Shown: positions 8,681 through 18,100 of the stretch, piece after piece
Layout of the letters: every line of letters starts with the position of its first letter
Numbering within the stretch: the first letter of the stretch is position 1
Assembly: GCF_014837055.1 (NCBI RefSeq)
Contig: NZ_JACSPQ010000001.1
Location: 1,235,970-1,299,969 of the forward strand
Direction: 5' to 3'
Origin: Phocaeicola faecium
Lineage (GTDB): Bacteria; Bacteroidota; Bacteroidia; Bacteroidales; Bacteroidaceae
Length of the DNA stretch: 64,000 nucleotides
Position numbers and translations under genes: made by a program
Notes under the pieces: model-generated
Told to the model about the DNA's origin: nothing
Databases searched by the model: none
What the model saw: only the letters and a program-made list of their open reading frames with translations

Positions 8681-9538
8681 TCAGACGCGACGAGCACGAC
8701 GAATCAAAATCTTACCAATTATATTAATAACAGCCGTTATCAGGAACAACAACAGTCCGATGGCAATCAGTGAAGAAAGTTTCAAACCGTCTGCTTCACC
8801 AAACTGATTGGCAATGATACTCGCCATCGTATTTCCTGTGGTACGTAACGTGTCGGGCATCTGATTGGTATTACCGATAAGCATTGTTACCGCCATCGTT
8901 TCTCCCAAAGCACGTCCGATAGCCAGAATATAAGCCGAGAAGATACCGGAGCCTGCCATCGGGAAAACTACTCGCCGGATTACTTCGGCGCGTGTGGCTC
9001 CCATAGCGTAAGCTCCTTCTTTTAAATCAGAGGGAACCATCTTGATGAACTCGGAACTTAACGAAGCAGCATAGGGAACGATCATGATTGCCAATACGAA
9101 TGCTGCCGTAAGAATTCCTGAACCCTGCGGCGAGAAGTTTAACTCCATAAACAAACCGCGCAACACGTAAAATCCCCACAAACCGTAGATGATAGAAGGA
9201 ATACCTGCCAAAAGGTCGGTTACCGTACCTAAAAAGGTTGCAATCTTCTTTCCACGGAAATATTCTCCTGTAAACAATGCCACGGGCAAAGAAAAAGGAA
9301 TACACATCAGCAATGCCAAAAAAGTGGTAAGAAGAGTTCCCGTTATAAAAGGAAGTGCGCCGTACTTTTCTTTTCCTGCCGTCGTTACCCAATCATCCGA
9401 GAATACGAAGTTCCAAAATCCGAACTCCTCAAAAGCTCCCGTTGAGTCAACAGTGAGGGAATAAATAATTCCCCCACCAATGAGCGGTATAACGATAGCT
9501 GAAAGAATAAGCAAAACTCGAAAGATTTTGTCTTGCAT
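8681..9538 (-). CDS. pstC: Phosphate ABC transporter permease PstC
   Basis: 285 residues, polytopic. The N-terminal membrane helix (VLLILSAIVIPLIGGGIIYS) is followed by a periplasmic loop and then the transport core with the EAA-type segment DLKEGAYAMGATRAEVIRRV. It forms a heterodimer with PstA. The spacing to pstS (19 bp) and pstA (21 bp) indicates one transcript. Confidence 0.96.
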   Translation of the reverse strand: MQDKIFRVLLILSAIVIPLIGGGIIYSLTVDSTGAFEEFGFWNFVFSDDWVTTAGKEKYGALPFITGTLLTTFLALLMCIPFSLPVALFTGEYFRGKKIATFLGTVTDLLAGIPSIIYGLWGFYVLRGLFMELNFSPQGSGILTAAFVLAIMIVPYAASLSSEFIKMVPSDLKEGAYAMGATRAEVIRRVVFPMAGSGIFSAYILAIGRALGETMAVTMLIGNTNQMPDTLRTTGNTMASIIANQFGEADGLKLSSLIAIGLLLFLITAVINIIGKILIRRARRV

Positions 9539-9557
9539 AAACTTTGCTATTTTAATA

Positions 9558-10613
9558 TTACTTCAAAATCGGTTGTCCGTCGTAAGTCACAGTCTTCAGG
9601 TTCTGAAGGCTCTGTTCTACGGCTTTCTTAGGCAGCGGAGCATAGTGAACCGTGGCAGTGGTCTGCTGGATGCTGTCGCTCAGCATGTATTTCATCAGGT
9701 CAAGAGTAGCTTCAGCCTGTGCTTTGCTACGGCTTGCATAGTTTTGTTCTTTGTAAATCAGCAACCAAGTAAAACAGCTGATAGGATAAGCACCTTCGGC
9801 ATCTGCATCGGTGATAGAGCAACGGGTGTCTTGCGGAATGTCGCCCGCAGCAGCCGAAATGGTTTCGGTAGACGGAGTGATTGATTCGCCGCGCTTGTTA
9901 ACCACACTTGCATAAGGTATGTTTTGGGCGAAAGCGTATTCAGAACCGATGTAACCCAATGAGTAAGGTGTCTGGGCGATGATACCCGCTACACCCGGAT
10001 TACCTTTAGCTGCCTGACCCACTTTGAAGTCGACCGTTTTACCGGCTCCGTAAGTTTTCTTCCAGTCTTCGCTAACTTTTGACAGGTAATCGGTAAACAC
10101 GAATGTGGTACCACTACCGTCTGAACGATAGGCTACAATGATATCCTTTGCGGGGAGTTTTACGTCCGGGTTCAGCTTCTGCAAACGTTCATCGTTCCAT
10201 TTAGTGATTTTTCCGGCATAAATATCTGCGATAACATCTCCCGCCAAGTTCAGTTTAACCACATCAGGCAAGTTATATGCCAATACCACCGCACCCATAC
10301 AGGTCGGGATATGTACTACGGGTTGCATTTCCTTCATTTCTTCATCAGTCAAGAAAGCATCGCTTCCTGCAAAATCCACAATACCGTCTTTCAGGTTACG
10401 TACACCACCGCCGCTTCCGATGCCTCCGTAAGAAACCTTGTCATTATGAGTAGCGCTATAATTCTCGAAAGACATATTATAGAAAGGCAAGGGGAATGTA
10501 GCTCCCGCACCTGTCAATTCGACCGATTCATCTCCCTGTTTCGATTGTCCACCGCAAGCAGCAAATGCTATCGCCATCGCGCCTGCAACTAAAGGTAAAT
10601 AAAACTTTTTCAT
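9558..10613 (-). CDS. pstS: Phosphate-binding protein PstS
   Basis: 351 residues, periplasmic binding protein. The signal sequence ends in a lipobox-like AIAFAACGG, so it may be membrane-anchored. Phosphate-site motifs are visible: LTGAGATFPLPFY at the mature N-terminus, SGGGVRNL, and YRSDGSGTTFVFTDYL. It captures inorganic phosphate and delivers it to PstCA. It lies 28 bp after the porin gene, which places the outer-membrane and periplasmic steps in one operon. Confidence 0.96.
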   Translation of the reverse strand: MKKFYLPLVAGAMAIAFAACGGQSKQGDESVELTGAGATFPLPFYNMSFENYSATHNDKVSYGGIGSGGGVRNLKDGIVDFAGSDAFLTDEEMKEMQPVVHIPTCMGAVVLAYNLPDVVKLNLAGDVIADIYAGKITKWNDERLQKLNPDVKLPAKDIIVAYRSDGSGTTFVFTDYLSKVSEDWKKTYGAGKTVDFKVGQAAKGNPGVAGIIAQTPYSLGYIGSEYAFAQNIPYASVVNKRGESITPSTETISAAAGDIPQDTRCSITDADAEGAYPISCFTWLLIYKEQNYASRSKAQAEATLDLMKYMLSDSIQQTTATVHYAPLPKKAVEQSLQNLKTVTYDGQPILK

Positions 10614-10641
10614 TGCTTTTTAATTTATGATAATATTTTGA

Positions 10642-11634
10642 TTACAAAGAAAATGATGCATTCAGATAACCATAGAAGCGGTTAGGAAGGTCGGCTTGTT
10701 TTGGCGACCATACACGGAAGTTGGGAGCCAGCTTGATGTATTTTCCCAATTTAAATTCTGCACCTACTACCCCCGCCATTCCATCGTCAGACAGATTCCA
10801 ATCGTTCTTCGAAGTCAGATAGTCCCAACGTCCGAAAACGCCTATATTTTTATTACATTTTATCGTAGCGTAGGCCGACACACCGCTTTGGTCTTGTCCG
10901 TCGGTGTACGACGCATTTGTCTGGTAGTTATATTCTGCCGCTACCGAAAAACGCTCATGCTTATATCCGGCAAAAGCAGCCAGATTGGTAATTCCTTTTT
11001 GTCCGTCTTCCGAGGCTTCGTTAAAAGAGCCGTAAGCCCGCAAGATAAGTCCCTTAACCGGCGTAACCGAAACACCGGCTCCGTACTGCAATCCGTCTTT
11101 TACTTGCACCTTCTTATACCCTTCGCCGTTGGCAAGTATAACGTCTGCCGACACATATTTATTAAACCGGTAAGCAGCCGATACAGCAAGGTCGGCACTG
11201 CTACCGAATTTATATTCGTCTTGGAAAGACTTCATGATGTAACGTTTACCCCAAAAATCTTCTTGAGTTTTAAACTGAGTGGTGGATATCAAACCTCCGT
11301 TCAATGTCCAATTACCATGCTTCCATGTGACTAGTGCATTTTTAACATATCCGATACGCTGATAGTCTCCCACTTCTTTCGACTGGCCGAAGTCCATCAC
11401 AGCCTTTAGTTGTAATCCGTGAGGCAATGAATACTGATAACCAATATAAGCCCGGTCTAAATCGAAACCGCGATCGTCGTTCGCCGTTCCGAACCCTGTG
11501 TGAAAGTCTGAGAATATCGTTATTATGGCTTGGCCTTTTTTAGAATCCTCTTTTTCTTTTTCCCCTTTCTTGCTTGCAGATACCGGCAAAGCCATACAGC
11601 CTATCACTCCGGCAATAATCCATCGATTAATCAT
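10642..11634 (-). CDS. Outer-membrane porin, probably phosphate-selective
   Basis: 330 residues with a signal peptide (GVIGCMALPVSASK) and, after a charged linker, alternating beta-strand sequence typical of a barrel of about 16 strands, ending in the aromatic/aliphatic strand YLNASFSL. It is the first gene of the pst transcript, so it most likely forms the outer-membrane pore for phosphate. The family resembles OprP/OprO-like phosphate-selective porins, but this is inferred from position and strand pattern rather than from identified selectivity residues. I see no clear TAnnTTTG element upstream, which suits a promoter that needs a phosphate-starvation activator (inference). Confidence 0.8.
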   Translation of the reverse strand: MINRWIIAGVIGCMALPVSASKKGEKEKEDSKKGQAIITIFSDFHTGFGTANDDRGFDLDRAYIGYQYSLPHGLQLKAVMDFGQSKEVGDYQRIGYVKNALVTWKHGNWTLNGGLISTTQFKTQEDFWGKRYIMKSFQDEYKFGSSADLAVSAAYRFNKYVSADVILANGEGYKKVQVKDGLQYGAGVSVTPVKGLILRAYGSFNEASEDGQKGITNLAAFAGYKHERFSVAAEYNYQTNASYTDGQDQSGVSAYATIKCNKNIGVFGRWDYLTSKNDWNLSDDGMAGVVGAEFKLGKYIKLAPNFRVWSPKQADLPNRFYGYLNASFSL

Positions 11635-11759
11635 TAGAACTGTCTCATTTTTTAACGCTACAAAGGTCGGGCTTTGATATTACAAACCTGTTTCAAAAAA
11701 TTAAAATTCATGTAACATTTATGCAGAAACCAAGAACAACCTCTTCAGAAACAGACAAC

Positions 11760-11787
11760 GGGCATCTCCACGCTTGGAAACGCCCGC
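11760..11787 (-). terminator. Hairpin after the 56-residue gene
   Basis: On the minus strand CGGGCGTTTCC and GGAGATGCCCG pair over 11 positions, including G-T pairs, around a 6-nt loop just past the small gene's stop. The following T content is only moderate. Confidence 0.55.
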
Positions 11788-11793
11788 CGTAAT

Positions 11794-11964
11794 TTATTTT
11801 TCCCACTTACAGGCAATGATAAATAACATGACAATACAAACCGCTATCACCCACGGCATGATACATTTATCTAAACCGTTATCTCCCAAACATCGGACAA
11901 TAATCGGTATTAAAATACAAACAAGCAAAAAGGATGCAACAATTACAACGATTTTAGATTTCAT
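11794..11964 (-). CDS. Small membrane protein, 56 residues
   Basis: An ATG at 11964 with a good ribosome-binding site (GGAGG, four bases before the ATG) opens a frame of 56 codons. The product starts MKSKIVVIVASFLLVCILIP and ends in WVIAVCIVMLFIIACKWEK: two hydrophobic helices joined by a short polar loop (RCLGDNGLDKC), with charged ends. A hairpin follows the stop. No family is recognised. The combination of ribosome-binding site, two clean helices and 3' hairpin makes it a likely real gene. It could be a regulator or accessory subunit of a membrane complex; nothing nearby fixes the partner. The overlapping frame on the other strand has none of these signals. Confidence 0.65.
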   Translation of the reverse strand: MKSKIVVIVASFLLVCILIPIIVRCLGDNGLDKCIMPWVIAVCIVMLFIIACKWEK

Positions 11965-12081
11965 AAAACCTCCGCTTTTCAGGTAACATTTGTAAAGATA
12001 CGGAGAAAAAGCATATATTATGCTCTAAATCTTCTATTTAACCATTTGGAAGAGCAAAAGGAATACATACGAAAAACACAA

Positions 12082-12151
12082 GCGGATAAACCAGTCAACT
12101 CATGCGGTAGTGTTGATGAACGCATCCGCATGAGTTGGCTGACTTATCCGC
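12082..12151. repeat. Dispersed hairpin repeat, copy C
   Basis: Arms of 26 nt at 12082-12107 and 12126-12151 form a long imperfect hairpin; GCGGATAA and CAACTCATGCGG are perfectly paired. The loop TAGTGTTGATGAACGCAT shares AACGCA with copies B and H, and CATGCGGTAG is the family word in reverse. Confidence 0.7.
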
Positions 12152-12159
12152 ATAAAAAA

Positions 12160-12239
12160 TCAGGCATGGTTTATCGGGATTTACACAGCTGTTTTGGTTA
12201 CTCAAACCGACTGCGGATAATCACGTAAACCACGCCTGA
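12160..12239 (-). terminator. Terminator with long loop after the GH51 gene
   Basis: A 14-bp stem with one mismatch (12160-12173 with 12226-12239) encloses about 50 nt that includes an inner GGTT/AACC hairpin. On the minus strand it is followed by six Ts. The loop is unusually long for a simple terminator. Confidence 0.6.
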
Positions 12240-12284
12240 ACAAGAAAAATACCACAATTTATCTATGAAAAACGATTGGAGTTT

Positions 12285-13823
12285 TTATTTCACTTCCAAA
12301 ACCACGATTGACTTGGCGGGCAGGTTGATTTGCAAACCGTTTTTCGTAATCTTCGCACCCGTAAACGTTTTCGGAGTTACCACGTCGGGATTGTCGAACG
12401 AGTTGTAATCATCGATGCGGTCGGCGGTCAGGATGCGTCCCGTTACCGATTTGGCTTTCACGTCGTCGAGCGTCAGGGTGATGTCTTGCGATTCTTCCAA
12501 GTCGATGTTCGACAGAGAGATGTGGATAACACCTGCTTTGTCGCGCGAAGCAGTTGCACTTACCAACGGAACGATGCGGTCATCGCGCACAATTTTGCGT
12601 TCGCACTGCAAGTCGAGCGGCAGGTAAGTAGCGTCTTGGTGTACGTTATACATTTCGAACACGTGGTAAGTCGGCGTAAGCACCATCTTGTCGTCTTTAG
12701 TCAGAATCATAGCCTGAAGTACGTTTGCCACCTGAGCAATGTTCGTCATCTTGATACGGTCGGTATACTTATGGAAGATGTCCAACGTAAGCGATGCCAC
12801 GAATGCGTCGCGCAAGGTATTCTGCTGGTACAAGTGTCCCGGAATCGTACCCGGTTCTTCGTCCCACCAAGTACCCCACTCGTCTACCATCAAACCTACA
12901 CGCTTTTCGGGGTCGTACTTATCCATGATAGCAATATGGCGTTTCACCACGTCTTCTATCTCGCGGCATTTGCCCATCGTCCAGTAATAATCTTCGGTAG
13001 TAAACTTCGTAGCCGAACCTTTGCTTCCGGTCCATCCGGGCACGGTGTAGTAATGAAGCGAAAGTCCGTTCATCAGGTTACCTGCCTTCTGCATCAACAC
13101 TTCCGTCCAGCGATAATCATAATCGCTCGCACCGCTGGCTATTTTAAACAACTGGTTACCGTCGTAGTTACGGCAGTAAGTCTGATAACGGCGATACAAA
13201 TCGGCATAATATTCAGGCAGCATATTTCCGCCGCATCCCCAGCTTTCGTTACCTACACCGAGGTATTTCACTTTCCACGGTTTCTCGCGTCCGTTCTCCT
13301 TACGCAGTTTCGCCATCGGGCTTCCTTGTTCCGAAGTCATGTATTCCACCCATTTGGCAAGTTCTTCTACCGTTCCGCTACCTACGTTTCCGCTGATGTA
13401 AGGCTCGCAGCCCAACATTTCACACAGATTCAAGAACTCATGCGTACCAAAACTGTTGTCTTCTACCGTACCACCCCAGTTGTTGTTTACCATTTTAGGG
13501 CGTTTCTCACGCGGACCGATACCGTCCATCCAGTGATATTCGTCGGCAAAACATCCTCCCGGCCAGCGCAATACGGGAACTTTCAGCTTTTTCAACGCCT
13601 CGAACACATCCGTACGATACCCCTTTACATTAGGTATGGGTGAATCTTCTCCTACCCAAAGTCCACCATAAATACACGTACCGAGATGCTCGGCAAACTG
13701 TCCGTAAATTTCCTTATTGATAACTTGTTTTCCCTCGGCGGGATGAATAGCCACGGTAGCTTTCTGTTGAGCAAACAATGGCATTGCGGCACAAAACGCC
13801 AAACCTAAAAGTGCATTTTTCAT
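12285..13823 (-). CDS. Alpha-L-arabinofuranosidase, GH51
   Basis: 512 residues from ATG 13823. Twelve further in-frame codons upstream lack a signal-peptide shape, so the later start is chosen; it gives [20 protein letters not shown], a clean signal peptide. GH51 features: acid/base Glu in [11 protein letters not shown] (about residue 205), nucleophile Glu in MVDEWGTWW (about 320), and [12 protein letters not shown] in the barrel. A C-terminal beta-sandwich follows. It releases terminal L-arabinose from arabinan or arabinoxylan fragments, in the periplasm judging by the signal peptide. It stands alone, with its own -7 element and terminator. The nearest regulator is the HTCS beyond mltG. Confidence 0.95.
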   Translation of the reverse strand: MKNALLGLAFCAAMPLFAQQKATVAIHPAEGKQVINKEIYGQFAEHLGTCIYGGLWVGEDSPIPNVKGYRTDVFEALKKLKVPVLRWPGGCFADEYHWMDGIGPREKRPKMVNNNWGGTVEDNSFGTHEFLNLCEMLGCEPYISGNVGSGTVEELAKWVEYMTSEQGSPMAKLRKENGREKPWKVKYLGVGNESWGCGGNMLPEYYADLYRRYQTYCRNYDGNQLFKIASGASDYDYRWTEVLMQKAGNLMNGLSLHYYTVPGWTGSKGSATKFTTEDYYWTMGKCREIEDVVKRHIAIMDKYDPEKRVGLMVDEWGTWWDEEPGTIPGHLYQQNTLRDAFVASLTLDIFHKYTDRIKMTNIAQVANVLQAMILTKDDKMVLTPTYHVFEMYNVHQDATYLPLDLQCERKIVRDDRIVPLVSATASRDKAGVIHISLSNIDLEESQDITLTLDDVKAKSVTGRILTADRIDDYNSFDNPDVVTPKTFTGAKITKNGLQINLPAKSIVVLEVK

Positions 13824-13901
13824 ACTTATTAGTTTTCTTTTGATAAATAAATAATCCATATCACATTAGCAGCAGACAAACCCACAGCGGCTTGTCTGTT
13901 G

Positions 13902-13909
13902 CAAATGTA
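13902..13909 (-). promoter_or_regulatory. -7 promoter element for the GH51 gene
   Basis: On the minus strand this reads TACATTTG, a full match to TAnnTTTG, about 80 bp before the chosen start. Confidence 0.55.
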
Positions 13910-14058
13910 GGGAAAAATGAACATACGCGAAGTGGACAAAAAAATCAAAATAGAGGACAAAAAGGTATATACAGACGAAAAAGCCAAAGATTTACCTATT
14001 TTCTGTCTGCAGAACTTTGTTATGGAGAAAAGATACTTGGCGGAAGAAGAATAAAAAC

Positions 14059-14066
14059 TATCTTTG
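14059..14066 (+). promoter_or_regulatory. -7 promoter element for mltG
   Basis: TATCTTTG, a full match to TAnnTTTG, 24 bp before the ATG at 14091. Confidence 0.65.
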
Positions 14067-14090
14067 CACCGCAAAATTTCACGAAACACA

Positions 14091-15104
14091 ATGAAGAATA
14101 AAAAACTGATTTTATTTATCTGCATATTTCTGGTGATTATAGCCGGAGGCGGAATCGGCGTAACCGCCCTGTTATTTAATCATCCGTTCAACGTATCAAA
14201 GCCTACATTTATTTATATAGACGAAAACGATAATACCGATTCGGTTTTAGTCAAACTGGAAACTCAGCTGAACGCTTCTACCCTTACCGGTTTTAAGATG
14301 CTTATCCGCCTGAACGGATATACCGTACGAACGGGAGCTTACCGGCTGGCGGCAGAACAAAATACGCTTACCGCTTATCGGTTACTGAGCCACGGACACC
14401 AAACTCCCGTAAAACTGATAGTCCCAAGTGTGCGCACGATAGGTCAACTCTCACGTACCGTAGCCCGACAAATCATGGCAGACTCGGCAAGCATCTCTAC
14501 GCTGCTGACCGACAGTCTGTACTGCGATTCGTTAGGTTATACGCGCGAAACAATAGCTTCGCTTTTCCTTCCTAACACATACGAAGTTTATTGGAACATG
14601 ACGGCACAAGGATTCATTGCCCGAATGCAAAAAGAATATGCGCGATTCTGGGATAAAAACAGACGGGCAAAAGCCTCCGAAATCGGGCTCACTCCCACCG
14701 AAGTCAGTACGCTCGCCTCTATCGTGGAAGAAGAGACGGCAAACCGTGCCGAAAAACCAACGATAGCCGGACTGTATTTGAACAGGCTACGCATCGGGAT
14801 GCCTCTGCAAGCCGACCCTACCGTTAAATTTGCCTTGCAGGATTTCGGGTTAAAACGAATCTTGTATAAGCATCTGGAAACGGAAAGTGCGTATAACACG
14901 TATAAGCATCCGGGGCTTCCGCCGGGACCTATCCGTATTCCTTCCATCGAGGGAATAGAAAGCGTACTGAACTATGCGCCTCACAATTACCTTTACATGT
15001 GTGCGAAAGAAGATTTCTCAGGCACCCACAATTTTGCTGCGACCCTTGCGGAACATCAGGTTAACGCCCGAAGGTATCAAGCCGCACTGAACCGAATGAG
15101 ATAA
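14091..15104 (+). CDS. mltG: Endolytic murein transglycosylase MltG
   Basis: 337 residues from ATG 14091. The upstream in-frame ATG at 14064 overlaps the -7 element and is rejected. The N-terminal membrane anchor (LILFICIFLVIIAGGGIGVT) is followed by a LysM-like region and the YceG domain. Catalytic Glu lies in ASIVEEETANRAEKP. Other conserved parts are LYLNRLRIGMPLQADPTV and YNTYKHPGLPPGPI. It cuts nascent glycan strands in the periplasm, releasing them from the inner membrane. It converges on the HTCS gene with only 24 bp between stops. Confidence 0.95.
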   Translation: MKNKKLILFICIFLVIIAGGGIGVTALLFNHPFNVSKPTFIYIDENDNTDSVLVKLETQLNASTLTGFKMLIRLNGYTVRTGAYRLAAEQNTLTAYRLLSHGHQTPVKLIVPSVRTIGQLSRTVARQIMADSASISTLLTDSLYCDSLGYTRETIASLFLPNTYEVYWNMTAQGFIARMQKEYARFWDKNRRAKASEIGLTPTEVSTLASIVEEETANRAEKPTIAGLYLNRLRIGMPLQADPTVKFALQDFGLKRILYKHLETESAYNTYKHPGLPPGPIRIPSIEGIESVLNYAPHNYLYMCAKEDFSGTHNFAATLAEHQVNARRYQAALNRMR

Positions 15105-15128
15105 GCATCCGTGTCCGGCTAACCGGCT

Positions 15129-18100
15129 TTAACAGAGCTTATCCGATGAAGGGGCTTTCAACTGTTTCACATAATCGGAAGGAGAAATGCCAAATTCGTC
15201 TTTGAAGCATTGGCGGAAATAGCCTGTACTGTTCATGCCGACCATAAACGCTATATCAGATATCGCATATTTACCTTCCAACAACAGTTTTTCGGCATTT
15301 CTCATCTTGACTTTTCTTACGTACTCATTGGTAGAAAGTCCGGTCAGCGCTTTCATTTTCCGGTACAGCGTAGAGCTACTCATACAAAGTTTATCAGACA
15401 AGTATTTCACGTCTACCTTTTCTTGCGAAAGGTTTTCTTCTATCAGCTGTGTCAGCTTCGCCAAAAATTCATTGTCGAGCTTCGAACAGTTTTCGGCTAT
15501 CACGGTCTTTTTAATCTCCATCGAAGAAGCTCCAGACACACGTTCCACTAACCTGCGCCTCATCTCCAGCAGGTTATGAATGCGTGTACGAAGCAAAGAT
15601 GCACTGAAAGGCTTCGTCATGTAAGAGTCTGCCCCGTATTGATAACCGGCTTCCTTATCCGACAATGAATCTTTTGCCGTCAAGAGAATAACCGGGATGT
15701 GGCATGTACAGATATTATCTTTTATTTTCCGGCACATTTCTATGCCATCCATTACGGGCATCATCACATCGCTCACGATAATATCCGGGACCCATTTTAC
15801 AGCCGATTGCAATCCGACTTTCCCGTTTTCGGCAATCCGCACATCAAACTCCTCAGACAAAGATTCTGCAATATACTCGCTTATGTCTGCATTATCCTCA
15901 ACCACCAAAACGATAGGCTTGTTATTCTGCGACTCTTCTTTCACATCTTCCGCCTCTGCCGCCGCTCCGTGCGTTTCGTTTTCCATATTCTCGCCATGCA
16001 ACGCTTGCGGATAAACGTAATCTGCCTGTAATAATATCGTAAAGATGCTTCCTTCGTTTAATTTGCTTTCTACTTCGATCTGTGCTTCATGCAGGTTTAC
16101 CAAGTTTTTTACCAATGCCAACCCGATTCCCGTCCCCGATGCCTGATGTTCGCTCCGCTCCTGATAATAACGTTCGAAGATATGGGGAAGTGCCTCAGCG
16201 TCTATTCCATATCCGGTATCGCTCACGCTGATTTCGGCATACTTGCTGGCGTTTCGTTCTTTCCACCGAAGCATCAGGGTAATCTTTCCTTGTTCGGTGT
16301 ATTTCAAAGCATTTGAAATCAGATTGTCCAACACGATGGTAATCACTTCCTTGTCGAAGAAAAGCTGCATGTTGTCTGATTCGGTTTCTATTAAAATATC
16401 GACAGATGGTTTGCGGTTCAACTCTTTATACTTTAAACCTATCTCATGAACCACGGCAGCCAGATTCCCCTGACTTACACAGAGCTGCCTGTTCTGAGTT
16501 TCCGCTTTACGGAATTCCAATAACTGATTAATCAAGTTCAATAAACGGACAGCACTCTGATGGATAACCGAAATCTTCTGTTTGTCTTTCGGAACCAATG
16601 AATGACTTTTCAACAAGTCTTCCAACGGACCTAATATCAGGGTGAGAGGCGTGCGCAGCTCGTGAGTGATGTTGGTGTAAAACCGCAGGCGTTCTTGCGT
16701 CAGTTCCCGCTCCTGAATGCGATTACGCTTCTCCGACTCGTATAAATAAATCAGGTTCAAACGGCGGCGATAGAACATCAATGCACCTACGGCCAAGCCC
16801 AAAGCTACCAATACATAAATTGTTTTGGCCCACCATGTAAGCCATAACGGGAAAGCGATTGAGATAGGTAAGGAAACGATTTTATCCGACCACTCCTGAT
16901 TGCGAATCCTTGTTTTGACAAACAATTCATAATTACCCGGTGGCAGACTCCGGAAAACCACATTGTCCGGCTTGTCTACCGTATACCACGAACTTTCCAA
17001 ACCTTTCAGCATATAGGCATATTCCACCTGGTCTGCCAGCGCATAATTCAGCACATTAAATGATACAGCCAACGTATTCTGATCGTATTTCAGACGGACC
17101 GTTTCGCCTTGTTTCGGAAATATATTCCGCTCGCCAAGCTGCTGGTCTTCCAATGGTTCAAATATCTTTATCTGTGAAATAACGGGCATGGGAGACTCAC
17201 GGCGAGCCAAAACATATTCGGGATTAAAATAACACAATCCGTCAGTCGAGCCGAAATAAATCGTTCCGCTTTTATCTACCGTCACACATCCGTTATTGAA
17301 ACTACCTAACGGAACGTGATACGATTCATCGTAAGACAAAAACGTATCCGCTGTTTCGGGCAGGCAATAAATGCCGTGGTTCGTACTGACCCAAATGTTG
17401 TTTTTTCCGTCGTCCACTATCGCGTGGATGTGTACATTGGCTAAACCATGCTTACGGTGATACACCCGATAATCTTCCAATGCGCCCGGCTCAAAGCATA
17501 CCAGCCCCTCTCCCGTTGCTATCCACATACAGTGTTTACGGTCTTCATACACCTGATTCACTGTATTCGAGGGAAATCCCGATTCCACATCGAATAATCT
17601 GATACGCTTCATCGACTTATCGTAAACCTCCAATCCGCCGCCAAACGTACCGACCCACAAATTGCCATTCCGGTCTTTCCGTATGCTTCGTACCAACGAA
17701 TGTCCCAGTTCATAATGTTCTATAATAGATAGCGTTTCGCCGTCTACCTTATAAATACCTTTGCTTGTAGAAAGCCAGATAACGTGGTCATTGTCTTCAT
17801 AAATCTCGCGGACGTCTGTTCCTGCCTTGCTTTTCGGAAATAGCTGGCGAAAAACGTGAGTACGTTCATCATACAGATTTACTCCGCCGCGAAACAGCCC
17901 GAACCACAATCGCCCTTTCGAATCGCATAATGACGACTGCACGATATTCACACGATAATCGCCCGTAGTGTTTGTCAACGTGGCGATGCGTTTTCCATTT
18001 TGAAATATATTCAAACCTTCATTGGTGCCTACCCATATCTTACCTTCCTTGTCGCAACAAACAGACATTACCACGGGGTCGCTCAACACGACATCGGATG

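Larger units (their letters stand above)
11965..12284. other. 320-bp intergenic region
   Basis: It holds the leader of the 56-residue gene, repeat copy C and the terminator of the arabinofuranosidase gene. No further coding signal is visible. Confidence 0.7.

Noticed and set aside
11774-11986. 70-codon plus-strand frame
   Set aside because: It overlaps the 56-residue minus-strand gene, which has a good ribosome-binding site and membrane-protein character.
12046-12228. 60-codon plus-strand frame
   Set aside because: It runs through repeat copy C and the GH51 terminator; the codons are imposed by the hairpins.
12160-12239. tRNA-like fold
   Set aside because: The length fits, but there is no D-arm, anticodon arm or T-loop consensus; the T run beyond it points to a terminator.
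12330-13643. Long open frame (437 codons) on the plus strand
   Set aside because: It lies fully opposite the GH51 gene, whose catalytic motifs are clear. It has no ribosome-binding site or recognisable domain.
13829-14125. 98-codon minus-strand frame between GH51 and mltG
   Set aside because: It crosses both divergent promoters and overlaps mltG. No coding signal.
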